A stretch of DNA of 64,000 nt from Natrinema amylolyticus_A (GTDB lineage Archaea; Halobacteriota; Halobacteria; Halobacteriales; Natrialbaceae). Numbering within the stretch: position 1 is the first letter of the stretch; each line of letters opens with the position of its first letter. The stretch covers positions 186,001 through 250,000 of the forward strand of contig NZ_JBHUDI010000002.1 in NCBI RefSeq assembly GCF_042678045.1. Direction: 5' to 3'. The notes under the pieces are model-generated. The model saw only the letters and a list, made by a program, of their open reading frames with translations. It ran no database searches and was not told the DNA's origin. Both the position numbers and the translations under genes were made by a program. Shown in pieces: positions 35,058 to 43,871 of the stretch.

Positions 35058-36419
35058 TCACTGAACCCACACCGTTTTCCGGTTCACGAACTCTTTGATG
35101 CCAGCTTCCGAGAGTTCTCGGCCGTAGCCGGAGTCTTTGATCCCGCCGAACGGCACGCGCGGGTCCGACTTCGTCATCTCGTTGATGTAGACGCAGCCGG
35201 CATCGATCTCGCGCGCGAGTCGTTGTCCGCGCTCGCGGTCATCGGTCCAGAGGCTCGCGCCCAGCCCGAACCGCGTCTCGTTTGCGAGTTCGATGGCTTC
35301 GGTTTCGTCGGCCACCTCGTAGACGGCCGCCACGGGGCCGAAGGTCTCCTCTGCGTCCGCGGGGCAGCCCTCGGGAACGTCGGTCAGCACGGTCGGCGGA
35401 TAGAAGGCCCCCTCCCTGTCGAGGGGGTCGCCGCCCGTTAGAACCGTCGCCCCGGCCTCGACGCTGGCTTCGACCTGGTCGTGGAGTTGCGCCATCAGGT
35501 CGGGGTCCACTTGCGGCCCGACGTCGGTCGCCTCGTCCATCGGGTCGCCGACCGTGAGGCTCTCGAATTCGTCGACGAACCGGTCGACGAATTCGTCGTA
35601 GACGGCCTCGTGAACGATGAACCGCTTGGCCGCGATACAGGACTGGCCACCGTTCTGCGTGCGCGCCTGCACGCCCGTCTCGACGGCGCGATCGAGGTCC
35701 GCGTCGTCCAGCACGACGAACGGATCGCTCCCACCCAGTTCGAGGACGGTCTTCTTGAGGTGTTTGCCGGCGGTCTCGGCGACGGCCCGGCCGGCCGGCC
35801 CGCTGCCGGTGAGCGTCGCAGCGCGTACCCGATCGTCGGTCAGGACGTCCTCGACCTTGCTCGAACCGACGAGGAGCGTCTGGAAGACGCCCTCGGGGTA
35901 GCCGGCCTCGCGGAAGACCTCCTCGAGCGCCATGGCACACCCGGGAACGTTCGAGGCGTGTTTGAGCAGGCCGACGTTGCCGGCGGTGAGATACGGTGCC
36001 GCAAAGCGGATGACCTGCCAGAACGGGAAGTTCCAGGGCATCACCGCGAGCACCGGGCCAAGCGGATCGTGGACGGTCTTGACCGACGTTCCCGGTGGGC
36101 TCGGGTGGTGGTCGGCCTCGAGATAGGCGCTCGCGTGCTCCGCGTAGTGATCGCAGGCCCACACGCACTTCTCGACTTCGGCGACGGCCTGGGAGATGGG
36201 TTTGCCCATCTCCTCGGTCATCAACTCCGCGTACCGCCGCTTGTTCTCTCGAAGCACGTCGCCAGCGGACGCCAAGAGGTCCTCACGCTCGCGCAGCGGG
36301 CGGTCGCGCCACGTCTCGAAGGCGTCCACCGCGGTCTCGAGCGTGGCCTCGACGTCCGCGTCGTCGTCCTCGGTGTATTCGGCGAGCTGTTCGCCAGTGG
36401 CTGGATTGACCGCGTCCAT
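35058..36419 (-). CDS. NAD(P)-dependent aldehyde dehydrogenase (succinate-semialdehyde type)
   Basis: 453 residues from ATG 36419 (MDAVNPATGEQLAEYTED). Catalytic Cys in NGGQSCIAAKRF, general base Glu in VLELGGSDPFVV, and the nucleotide-binding TLTGSGPAGRAV. The length of about 450 and the overall pattern fit the succinate-semialdehyde dehydrogenase group, but the aldehyde used here is not fixed by sequence. It is divergent from the EthD-repeat gene 102 bp away. Confidence 0.92.
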   Translation of the reverse strand: MDAVNPATGEQLAEYTEDDDADVEATLETAVDAFETWRDRPLREREDLLASAGDVLRENKRRYAELMTEEMGKPISQAVAEVEKCVWACDHYAEHASAYLEADHHPSPPGTSVKTVHDPLGPVLAVMPWNFPFWQVIRFAAPYLTAGNVGLLKHASNVPGCAMALEEVFREAGYPEGVFQTLLVGSSKVEDVLTDDRVRAATLTGSGPAGRAVAETAGKHLKKTVLELGGSDPFVVLDDADLDRAVETGVQARTQNGGQSCIAAKRFIVHEAVYDEFVDRFVDEFESLTVGDPMDEATDVGPQVDPDLMAQLHDQVEASVEAGATVLTGGDPLDREGAFYPPTVLTDVPEGCPADAEETFGPVAAVYEVADETEAIELANETRFGLGASLWTDDRERGQRLAREIDAGCVYINEMTKSDPRVPFGGIKDSGYGRELSEAGIKEFVNRKTVWVQ

Positions 36420-36521
36420 GACAGTGAGTGTCGCTAGCACTATCCTTAGGTATTTTCATTCCACGAACAGTCCCCGGTCAACCTGAGGATTTATTTTGAA
36501 GGGGTGTGATAGTGACCAGTG

Positions 36522-37238
36522 ATGTACAAGCACATAGCCCTGCTCGTTCGACAAGAGGGTATGTCACATGCGGAGTTCGTCGACCACTGGCAGAACAACC
36601 ACACGCCCATCGCGAAGGATATCGAGGGCGTCGTGCGGTATCAGCAGGTACTGCCGACCGAACCCGAACACGCCGAATTCGATGGGCTGGCGGAACTGTA
36701 CTTCGAGACGCTCGAGGATCTCCACGAGGCGCTCGGCAGTCCCGGCTCCCGTGACTACGACCCCACCAAAGAGATCGCGGCGAAAGCCCGTGACGACGTC
36801 GACAACTTCCTGGCCGTCGAGGAGCGCCCGCGATTCATCGGCGAGGAGATCGTCCAGAAAGACGACGTCGAGAGTGACACCGACCGCCTCTACAAACACT
36901 CGGCGTTTCTGGTCCGCCAGGAGGGCATGACTCACGAGGAGTTCGTCGACTACTGGCAGACCAACCACACACCCATCGCTCGCGAGATCGATGGCGTCGT
37001 CAAGTACAACACCGTCCTGCCGACCGATCCCGAGAACGCGGAGTTCGACGGCGTCGCCGAACTGTACTTCGAGGACCTCTCGAAGCTCTATGCCGCGTTG
37101 GGTAGCGAGGGCTCCCGTGACTACGACCCCAACAAAGGGAAAGCCAAGGAGGCCCGCGAGGACGTCGACAACTTCCTTGCCCTCGAGGAGCGCCCGCGGT
37201 TCATCGGGCAAGAACGACTCGTCAAAGACGAGCGCTAA
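36522..37238 (+). CDS. Tandem EthD-domain protein
   Basis: 238 residues from ATG 36522 (GTG one codon earlier). Two near-identical halves begin YKHIALLVRQEGMSHAEFVD and YKHSAFLVRQEGMTHEEFVD, each with HTPIAxxIxGVVxY and ending LEERPRFIG or VEERPRFIG. Each half is a dimeric alpha-beta barrel EthD unit, so the chain forms an intramolecular dimer. EthD-like proteins act beside ring-cleaving or P450 systems in catabolism. It is followed 3 bp later by the HD gene. Confidence 0.9.
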   Translation: MYKHIALLVRQEGMSHAEFVDHWQNNHTPIAKDIEGVVRYQQVLPTEPEHAEFDGLAELYFETLEDLHEALGSPGSRDYDPTKEIAAKARDDVDNFLAVEERPRFIGEEIVQKDDVESDTDRLYKHSAFLVRQEGMTHEEFVDYWQTNHTPIAREIDGVVKYNTVLPTDPENAEFDGVAELYFEDLSKLYAALGSEGSRDYDPNKGKAKEAREDVDNFLALEERPRFIGQERLVKDER

Positions 37239-37241
37239 CTC

Positions 37242-37832
37242 ATGCCCGACTACGAGAGCCAGGTCCGCGAGGCGTTTCCCGAACTCGACTCGATCGACAG
37301 CCCGGAGCTCCGCGAGAAGGTCGTCGACGCGTGGACGCTCGGTCTCGATCGAGGCGGGTGGCGACACATCGAGGATATCCCCTACGCCTGGAACATTCAC
37401 GAGGTAAGCAACGTCGAGCACGTTCGCGGCGTCACGCGCATCGCCCGCCAATCGGCCCAGGAGCAACGCGACTTCCACGGCGCGGACCCCGACATCGACG
37501 TCGTCGTAGCCGCGTGTCTCCTCCACGATGTCGGTAAGTGCTACGAGTACGTCGACTTCGTCGACGACGAACAGTTGCTCGAGCCCGACCGACGGTACGC
37601 GACCGAAGAAGTCCCACATTCGCTGTCGGGATATGCGCTCGCCCACGAGGTCGGCTGTCCGCTCGCGGTCCAGCGGGCGATTCCTCACTTCATCGGCGAG
37701 ATTCCCACCCGAACGCTGGAGGCAGAGCTCGTAAAGAGCGCGAACTCGGCGTCCTCGAACGCGATCACCCAGTCGGCGATGGGCATCACGCTCCAAGAGT
37801 GGGTCGACGAGTACTCGCAAACACAGGACTGA
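37242..37832 (+). CDS. HD-domain phosphohydrolase-like protein
   Basis: 196 residues from ATG 37242. Metal-binding HD motifs: His in SNVEHVRGVTRIA, the HD pair in CLLHDVGKCYEYV, and a later His in SGYALAHEVG. It is a small HD-superfamily hydrolase of unknown substrate. The 3-bp spacing after the EthD gene makes a two-gene operon. Confidence 0.9.
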   Translation: MPDYESQVREAFPELDSIDSPELREKVVDAWTLGLDRGGWRHIEDIPYAWNIHEVSNVEHVRGVTRIARQSAQEQRDFHGADPDIDVVVAACLLHDVGKCYEYVDFVDDEQLLEPDRRYATEEVPHSLSGYALAHEVGCPLAVQRAIPHFIGEIPTRTLEAELVKSANSASSNAITQSAMGITLQEWVDEYSQTQD

Positions 37833-38209
37833 CACTGCCCGCTTCTCCCCGAAGCGAGTCTCTCAGTTCGAACCGATCAGTCGTCTACTTTGATAGTACG
37901 GCTCGATAGAAGCCCGCAAACAGTCTCTGTCTCGAGTGATCCGCCCCTTCCAGCTGAGCGATGCAATACGTCAGCCAGATGGATCCATAGTCATCGAGAT
38001 GGGGCCACGGCGAAGCCCGCTCGAGACAGGAACCCACACGTCGCCGAACACCTTGAAATGGTCAGGGACGCGACGAAAATCGGAACGATGAATCCGGTGT
38101 CGTACTGCCAGACAGAAGTCAGTGAGAAGTCGCTCGCGAAAACCGGCCGTCTCCGGCAGTGACGGCCGAGTCTGAGCGAGCGATCTTCAAATAGTTCTGT
38201 CCGACAATA
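37833..38209. other. Gap without recognised gene
   Basis: 377 bp between convergent genes. No coding, repeat or hairpin signal was seen. Confidence 0.5.
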
Positions 38210-40969
38210 TCAGTCCTCGTCGGTTTGGCGGCGCAGCCAGACGAGTGCCGAACCGAGCACGGCGCCGGCACCGGTGAGTGCCGTGAACCCGGGCGTGCTG
38301 TCAGTCGTGTCGTCGGGTGTGCCATCGCCCGATCGGTTATCGGGAGCGTCCGCGGGTGTACCACCGGGCTGTCGCGTCAGTTCCTGTGTCGATTCCGTGG
38401 CAGCGTCGACGTCTTCGTCGGCAAACAGCAGTTGCTTGTACTCGAAGTCGATGAACAGCTGGAGTTGATCGTCGTAGTGTTCGCCGGTCGTCCCATCGGG
38501 AGCGACGTAGCCGTCGTTACCCGGGGGAAGGACGTTCTCGGCTTTCGGCTCGTCACTCAGCCGGACGATGTGGTTTTCCGTTCCACGGTCTACCCAGGGC
38601 ATATCGCCGGCGTCGCTGACTCCGATCGGCATCCCGAACAGTGCCATGTTGTTGAGGTCAGCGATACGCGCGTCCTTTCGCCAGGAAGAAGGGGCGCCGT
38701 CGTACGTCTCCGAGAGTTCCGAGACGGCGCTGCGGAAGGCAGCGACCAGTTCGTCGTTCGGATCACCGTCTACGTACTCAGCGTTCGGCTTGAGTGCTGC
38801 CTCATCCCGGTGGAGGACGCGCATGAGCGTTCCCTGACCGTATCTGTAGTTGAGGAAGTTCTTCGCTAAGTCGTACGCGTCACCGAACTCATCGCGAAAC
38901 ACTTCGTCGATTAGTTTCGGGAACGTCGCGTCCCAGATCGTGAACCCGGCGGTGTACTTCCCAGTGAAATCTTCCCCGTCGCCTTGTCGATAGTTCTCCC
39001 ACGACTCGAGCGCTGCTTTCGCCTGCTGTTCCGTTTCGTCTAAGTCCGCATCGTCCAGCGCGGAGAGGAGGTGCGGTTTGTACCGGAGTGCTCTGCGGTC
39101 GGCGAAGGAAATATCGTAGATAATCTCCTTCAGTCGCTCGTAATCGACCGTGCCGGTTTCTTCCAGGCTGTGCTCGACGAGATTGATGATTCGCTGGACG
39201 CGGTGGTGCGTCGACCAAAAGTAGCTGAGATCACCGCTGTTCCAGTCCGGTGCGGGCTTGTTGTTCCAGTTCGCGGTGTATCCTGGTTCCGGATTGATGG
39301 CGTACGGGACGTCCCCGTCGGCAGCACGGAGATAATCGTCGTCCGTGAGTTCGTACTCCGTCCCGTCGGCGGGCAGTCGGGTATCCCAGTCGACGGATTC
39401 GGCATCGGGATATCGTCCCAGATGGAAGTACCCGATATCACCACTCTTGCCGGCCCAGAAGAAGTTCAGTGAGTAATCACACTGTTGGGCCGCTTCCTTG
39501 AACTCCTCGACGTCGCCGGCGAATTGCGACTCGAGATACGCCCGCAGACACCGCATGTGCTTCCCTGCGTACGCACGCGTCTGTGCGATGGCCTGGTTGT
39601 TCTCCGGGTCCCACGTCGTAATAACGCCGTGACGGGTGAACCGTTCGGTGTAGGTGACGTCGTCGCCGTTCTTTACGGCGATCGTTTGCTCTTCGGTTTC
39701 GATCTCGTACTCTTCGCCCTGGAACGTGTACGTATCCGGTCCGTCCTCGGTGGTCGTAATCGATTCGACAAACGTCTGGATGCTATTGTCCAGGCCTGCG
39801 GTCGACGTAAACGCCCCGTTCTGGTTATGCCCGAACATAATGAACGGATAGCCGGCGACCGTCGAGCCCGTCACGTCGAAGTCCGGACCGTGCAGTCCCG
39901 CCTCGTACATGACGGATGGGGTATTGAATCCCATCTGTGGCCCACCGAACAAGAGGGCATCGCCGGATTCGGTGATATCACCCTGTACAACGAGTGCGTT
40001 ACTGCCGTACTTCATGGCAAGTCCGAGACTGTCGAGACCCGACGCCAGTGTCTGAATCCGACCCATCTCAATTTCGTGGACATTCTGTGCGTTCGCCGGC
40101 GTCGTCGTGAGACCACCAGTCACCTTGTTCGTCGAATCGTTGAGTTTCCCGGTCTTCCCTCGACTCTCGTAAGTCGGTGCAGATTCACTCACCGAATTGG
40201 CCTCGACGTACGGCGGCTGATATCCGACCTCAGGTTGCACGGTCGAGGTCGGTGCCCCTGGATCGTCACCCCAGTTGCAGTCTCGGAACAGTTCCATCGC
40301 GCGTTCTCGGCTTCCCGTTTCTTCCTCGAGCGCATCGACGAGTGCTGCACCGAGCGTTTCGAGTTGTGTTCCGCTGAAGTACGACATGGTCGCAACGAAC
40401 ATGCCAGCGGCATCGGAAAACGAGAACTCCTCCGGTTCGAAGTCGTTCTCGTGGAAGCCCTTGTGGAAGTCGCGATCGTCGCTGTTGCGCACCTCCCGGA
40501 CGTAACGGTTGATGCCGTCGGTAAATGCCTGCAGTATCCGCCGCTGGTCCGCCGTCATCTGTTTTTCGGCCTGTTCGTCGAGGGACGGTTCCCCGGCGGT
40601 ATTTCGGCGCGCTTCCTTGTCGAACTGTACCCAGTCGTCGTCACCATCGCCGCTGCCGATGACCTCGGCGACCGTCCCTCGATAGTATCGTTTGTACAAC
40701 TCGAGTTGATAAAGTCGATCTTTCGCTGTCGCGTATCCGAACCCGTAGAAAACGGGCGCACGGCTGTCTGCATCCCGTGCGTAAATATGGGGAACGCCGT
40801 ACTCGTCGCGTTTTATCGTGACTGTGGTCGGTTGATCGTCTGACCCTGCATAGGCGAGTTCCGTCTGCGCCACGGCATTGATTCCCGCCGCTCCGGCGAC
40901 CGCCGAACCCGCTTTGAGGAGACTTCGTCTCGATACATCGTGCCAACGGTGCTGGCTATTATCTGACAC
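38210..40969 (-). CDS. Exported penicillin acylase-family (Ntn) amidohydrolase
   Basis: About 919 residues from GTG 40969; TTG 41002 and GTG 40990 are alternatives. A Tat signal (SRRSLLKAGSAVAGAAG) leads to the penicillin/acyl-homoserine-lactone acylase fold. The chain should be cut autocatalytically before the nucleophile Ser of YGSNALVV (near 300). The alpha chain has VTIKRDEYGVPHIYA; the beta chain has HNQNGAFTSTAG. The C-terminus is PDNRSGDGTPDDTTDSTPGF plus a hydrophobic helix and RRQTDED, a PGF-CTERM-type anchor. It is a large surface amidase that removes acyl groups from amides. Confidence 0.9.
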   Translation of the reverse strand: MSDNSQHRWHDVSRRSLLKAGSAVAGAAGINAVAQTELAYAGSDDQPTTVTIKRDEYGVPHIYARDADSRAPVFYGFGYATAKDRLYQLELYKRYYRGTVAEVIGSGDGDDDWVQFDKEARRNTAGEPSLDEQAEKQMTADQRRILQAFTDGINRYVREVRNSDDRDFHKGFHENDFEPEEFSFSDAAGMFVATMSYFSGTQLETLGAALVDALEEETGSRERAMELFRDCNWGDDPGAPTSTVQPEVGYQPPYVEANSVSESAPTYESRGKTGKLNDSTNKVTGGLTTTPANAQNVHEIEMGRIQTLASGLDSLGLAMKYGSNALVVQGDITESGDALLFGGPQMGFNTPSVMYEAGLHGPDFDVTGSTVAGYPFIMFGHNQNGAFTSTAGLDNSIQTFVESITTTEDGPDTYTFQGEEYEIETEEQTIAVKNGDDVTYTERFTRHGVITTWDPENNQAIAQTRAYAGKHMRCLRAYLESQFAGDVEEFKEAAQQCDYSLNFFWAGKSGDIGYFHLGRYPDAESVDWDTRLPADGTEYELTDDDYLRAADGDVPYAINPEPGYTANWNNKPAPDWNSGDLSYFWSTHHRVQRIINLVEHSLEETGTVDYERLKEIIYDISFADRRALRYKPHLLSALDDADLDETEQQAKAALESWENYRQGDGEDFTGKYTAGFTIWDATFPKLIDEVFRDEFGDAYDLAKNFLNYRYGQGTLMRVLHRDEAALKPNAEYVDGDPNDELVAAFRSAVSELSETYDGAPSSWRKDARIADLNNMALFGMPIGVSDAGDMPWVDRGTENHIVRLSDEPKAENVLPPGNDGYVAPDGTTGEHYDDQLQLFIDFEYKQLLFADEDVDAATESTQELTRQPGGTPADAPDNRSGDGTPDDTTDSTPGFTALTGAGAVLGSALVWLRRQTDED

Positions 40970-40985
40970 ACCCTCATATGAGGGT
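40970..40985. promoter_or_regulatory. 16-bp perfect palindrome at the acylase start
   Basis: ACCCTCATATGAGGGT is fully symmetric and directly precedes the GTG at 40969. A TATA-like TATAAATA lies at 41026-41033 on the minus strand, so the palindrome would be about 20-35 bases past the transcript start, where a repressor can block. Confidence 0.5.
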
Positions 40986-41002
40986 AACACATCATATAAC
41001 AA

Positions 41003-41294
41003 TAGGGAACAGTTTCATGAGGTGATATTTATACAATAATGAAACCAGTTTATGTATTATAGGTCATAAAAACAGTCATAAAATCGAGCTAATCAGCAGA
41101 ATGTATCATAGCGATTCTGTATAATCAAACTGCTTCGCCCGTTTGTAGTCACTCTAATCACCTGATATCGGGCACGGGCTCGTCCGCTCAGCGAACGGAG
41201 AACGGAAGCGATCGTCCCGCAACAAAAACTGCTGGCTCATCTCGAGACGGCCAGCATTGGGATGTCTCGAGTCGGGGGCCGTCACTGAAACGGG
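41003..41294. other. Acylase promoter region and gap
   Basis: Apart from the TATA-like element at 41026-41033, the stretch is AT-rich up to about 41130 and shows nothing else. Confidence 0.4.
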
Positions 41295-41678
41295 CTATCC
41301 TGTCTTGTAGACGCCGCGAGCGTCTGCGACCTGGGTGTCGTCAGCAGCGTACACCGCGACGTCAACGACGCCGACGTCACTCCCGAGCCGAACGACGTCG
41401 GCTTCCGCGTGCAGATCGCCGGTTCCAGCTTCCAGATAGTCGATGCGCATGTCGATGGTCGGAACGGGCTGGTCGACCAGTGAGACGAGTGCGGCACCGC
41501 CGACGGTGTCCGCCAGGGTGAACGTCACACCTCCGTGCGCCATTATCCGGTCTTCGTTCCAGGAGAGTTCCTCTCGCATCTCGACGGTTCCTTCGGCGTG
41601 TCCGTCCGCCGCCTCGGTGACCTCGACACCGAGCAGGTCGGCGAACGGCATGTTCTCGAAGAACGCTTCGATGTCCAT
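41295..41678 (-). CDS. PaaI-type hotdog thioesterase
   Basis: 127 residues from ATG 41678 (MDIEAFFENMPFADLLGV). The hotdog signature RIMAHGGVTFTLADTVGG holds the HGG motif and the catalytic Asp of PaaI-like acyl-CoA thioesterases. PaaI rescues CoA trapped as dead-end thioesters in phenylacetate breakdown. The next two genes upstream are acyl-CoA ligases, one of PaaK type, in the same direction. Confidence 0.9.
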   Translation of the reverse strand: MDIEAFFENMPFADLLGVEVTEAADGHAEGTVEMREELSWNEDRIMAHGGVTFTLADTVGGAALVSLVDQPVPTIDMRIDYLEAGTGDLHAEADVVRLGSDVGVVDVAVYAADDTQVADARGVYKTG

Positions 41679-41786
41679 GACGGTCGAGATTTTTTCTTTC
41701 CGGCTAATTAACCGTTCTGGTTTTCGGCATGGTAACGTGGGCCGATGCTCGATTCGTGGCCGAATCGAACGAGGGACGGTGCGGCG

Positions 41787-43787
41787 CTATCGGGCGTCTG
41801 CGATCTCGTCGATGGCGTCGGGGTTCTCGATGCTCGAGCGGTCGCCCAGTTCCTCGCCCGTGTAGACCGACTGGATGATGCGGCGGACGATCTTGCCGCT
41901 CTGGGTCTTGGGGAAGTCGTCGACGAACAGCACCTCGCGCGGGCGGAACGGCTTGCCCAGTTCCGCACCGACCTGTGTACGCAACTCCTCGCGGAGGTCG
42001 TCGGTTTCCTCGTAGCCGTCGGTGACGACGACGTACGTGACGACGGCGGTCCCTTTGGTGTCGTCGGGAGCACCGATAGCGACAGCGGCGTTGACGGCCT
42101 CGTGTTCGATGAGCGCGCCTTCGACTTCGGCCGGGCCGACCTTGCGGCCGGCGACATTGAGCACGTCGTCAGAGCGGCCGTGGAGGAACCAGAAGCCGTC
42201 CGCGTCCTGCTGTGCCCAGTCGCCGTGGTCCCACATGTCGTCGAACCGCGACCAGTACTCCTCTAGATAGCGCTCGTCACCGCTCCACAGCGACTTTGTC
42301 ATCGACGGTGCGGAGGACTTGCAGACGAGATAGCCTTCCTCGTGGTCGTCGGCGACGGACTCGCCGCTGGCGTCGACGATGTCGACGTCCATGCCGAGCG
42401 CCGGCCCGCCGAGGGTGCCGGGTTTCAGCGAGTGCAGTGGCGTCGGCTGGAGGAAACAGCCGAAGATTTCGGTGCCGCCGGAGATGTTCATGATGGGGGC
42501 TTCACCGCGGCCGACGTTCTCTAAGAACCACTGCCAGGAATCGGGATCCCACGGCTCGCCGGTCGATCCCAGCAGCCGCAGCGAGGAGAGGTCGTGGCCG
42601 TCCAGCCATTCCTCTCCCTGTTTCTGGAGTGCGCGAATGGCAGTCGGTGAAATCCCGAAAACCGTCAGGCCGTGCTCGTCGATCAGCTGCCAGAACCGAT
42701 CCGGCTCGGGGTAGTCCGGTGCGCCCTCGTAGAGGAAAATCGTGCCGCCGTGTGCGTGGTTGCCGATGAGTGTCCACGGCCCCATCATCCAGCCGATATC
42801 GGACACCCAGAAGAACCGATCCGACGGCTTGTGGTCGAACGAGAAGTAGATCTCCTTCGCCGGTTGGACCAGTCCACCCGCGTGGGTGTGGACGATCCCC
42901 TTTGGCTGTCCCGTCGTTCCCGACGAGTATAGGAGCATTGACTCCTGATCCGCGGGGAGCGACTTCGTCTCGTACTCGTTGGACTGTGTCCCGACGGCGT
43001 CGGCCCACCACTCGTCGCGGTCGTCGTCCCACGGGATCGACGTCTCGTCGGTTCCCAGCCGGTCGTAGACGATCGTGTGTTCGACGTAGCCGGCTTCGTC
43101 GATGGCGTCGTCGGCCTGTGCTTTGAGTGCGACTTCGCTGCCGCGCCGGTAGAAACCGTCGCCGGTGAACAGTACCGAACACTCGGCGTCCGCGATGCGC
43201 GTCGCGGTGGCATCGACGCCGAAGCCGGAAAAGATCGGGACCGCGATCGCGCCCACCTTGAAACACCCATAGAGAAGCGGGACGATCTCGGGAACCATCG
43301 GCATGTAGAGGCCGACGGTGTCGCCGGTGTCGATGCCGCGCTCCTCGAGGGCGTTGGCGACCTGATTCGCCTGCCGGTGCAGTTCGTGGTAGGTGATCTC
43401 GCGGACCTCCCCGTCTTCGCCTTCCCAGATGGTCGCGACTCTGTTCCGGGCTTCGGCGTCCGGCTGGGCGTGACGGTCGACGACGTTGTGGGCGATGTTG
43501 AGTTCGCCACCGGGGTACCAGTCCGTAAACTGTGGTCCGTCGCTCGCATCGCGGACCCGATCGTAGTCCTCGTAGAACTCCAGACCGAGGTGGTCGACGA
43601 CCTCGTCCCAGAACCAGTCGAGGCCGGAGGCCGCTACCCCGTCGACCTCGCTGACGGTCCGTTCGTGGAGTTCTTCGAAGTCATCGATGCCGTGTTCCTG
43701 CATGAACGCGTAGACGTTGCTGTCCTGAACGAATTGCTCGTCCGGTTCGTAGCGTATCTCCTCGAGTCCGTCGAGTGATCCTGCCAT
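41787..43787 (-). CDS. AMP-forming acyl-CoA synthetase (acetyl-CoA synthetase-like)
   Basis: 666 residues. ATP-binding P-loop LLYSSGTTGQPKGIVHTH, ISGGTEIFG, hinge region WDHGDWAQQDADGFWFLHGR followed by SDDVLNVAGRKVGPAEVE, and the catalytic Lys in KTQSGKIVRRI. The N-terminal ACAS cap domain (about 40-95) and total length place it with acetyl- or propionyl-CoA synthetases. Acyl preference is not certain. Same direction as PaaI and the PaaK-like gene. Confidence 0.93.
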   Translation of the reverse strand: MAGSLDGLEEIRYEPDEQFVQDSNVYAFMQEHGIDDFEELHERTVSEVDGVAASGLDWFWDEVVDHLGLEFYEDYDRVRDASDGPQFTDWYPGGELNIAHNVVDRHAQPDAEARNRVATIWEGEDGEVREITYHELHRQANQVANALEERGIDTGDTVGLYMPMVPEIVPLLYGCFKVGAIAVPIFSGFGVDATATRIADAECSVLFTGDGFYRRGSEVALKAQADDAIDEAGYVEHTIVYDRLGTDETSIPWDDDRDEWWADAVGTQSNEYETKSLPADQESMLLYSSGTTGQPKGIVHTHAGGLVQPAKEIYFSFDHKPSDRFFWVSDIGWMMGPWTLIGNHAHGGTIFLYEGAPDYPEPDRFWQLIDEHGLTVFGISPTAIRALQKQGEEWLDGHDLSSLRLLGSTGEPWDPDSWQWFLENVGRGEAPIMNISGGTEIFGCFLQPTPLHSLKPGTLGGPALGMDVDIVDASGESVADDHEEGYLVCKSSAPSMTKSLWSGDERYLEEYWSRFDDMWDHGDWAQQDADGFWFLHGRSDDVLNVAGRKVGPAEVEGALIEHEAVNAAVAIGAPDDTKGTAVVTYVVVTDGYEETDDLREELRTQVGAELGKPFRPREVLFVDDFPKTQSGKIVRRIIQSVYTGEELGDRSSIENPDAIDEIADAR

Positions 43788-43871
43788 TGTAACCCATGCA
43801 CAACTGGTGACAGTATCCTCTTAAAAATTTGTGCGTGCCAGTTCGACGATGCGTGATGCGTCCGGTCGCGG

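Noticed and set aside
39485..40843. 452-codon plus-strand frame opposite the acylase
   Set aside because: Antisense of the acylase gene, with no recognisable domain.
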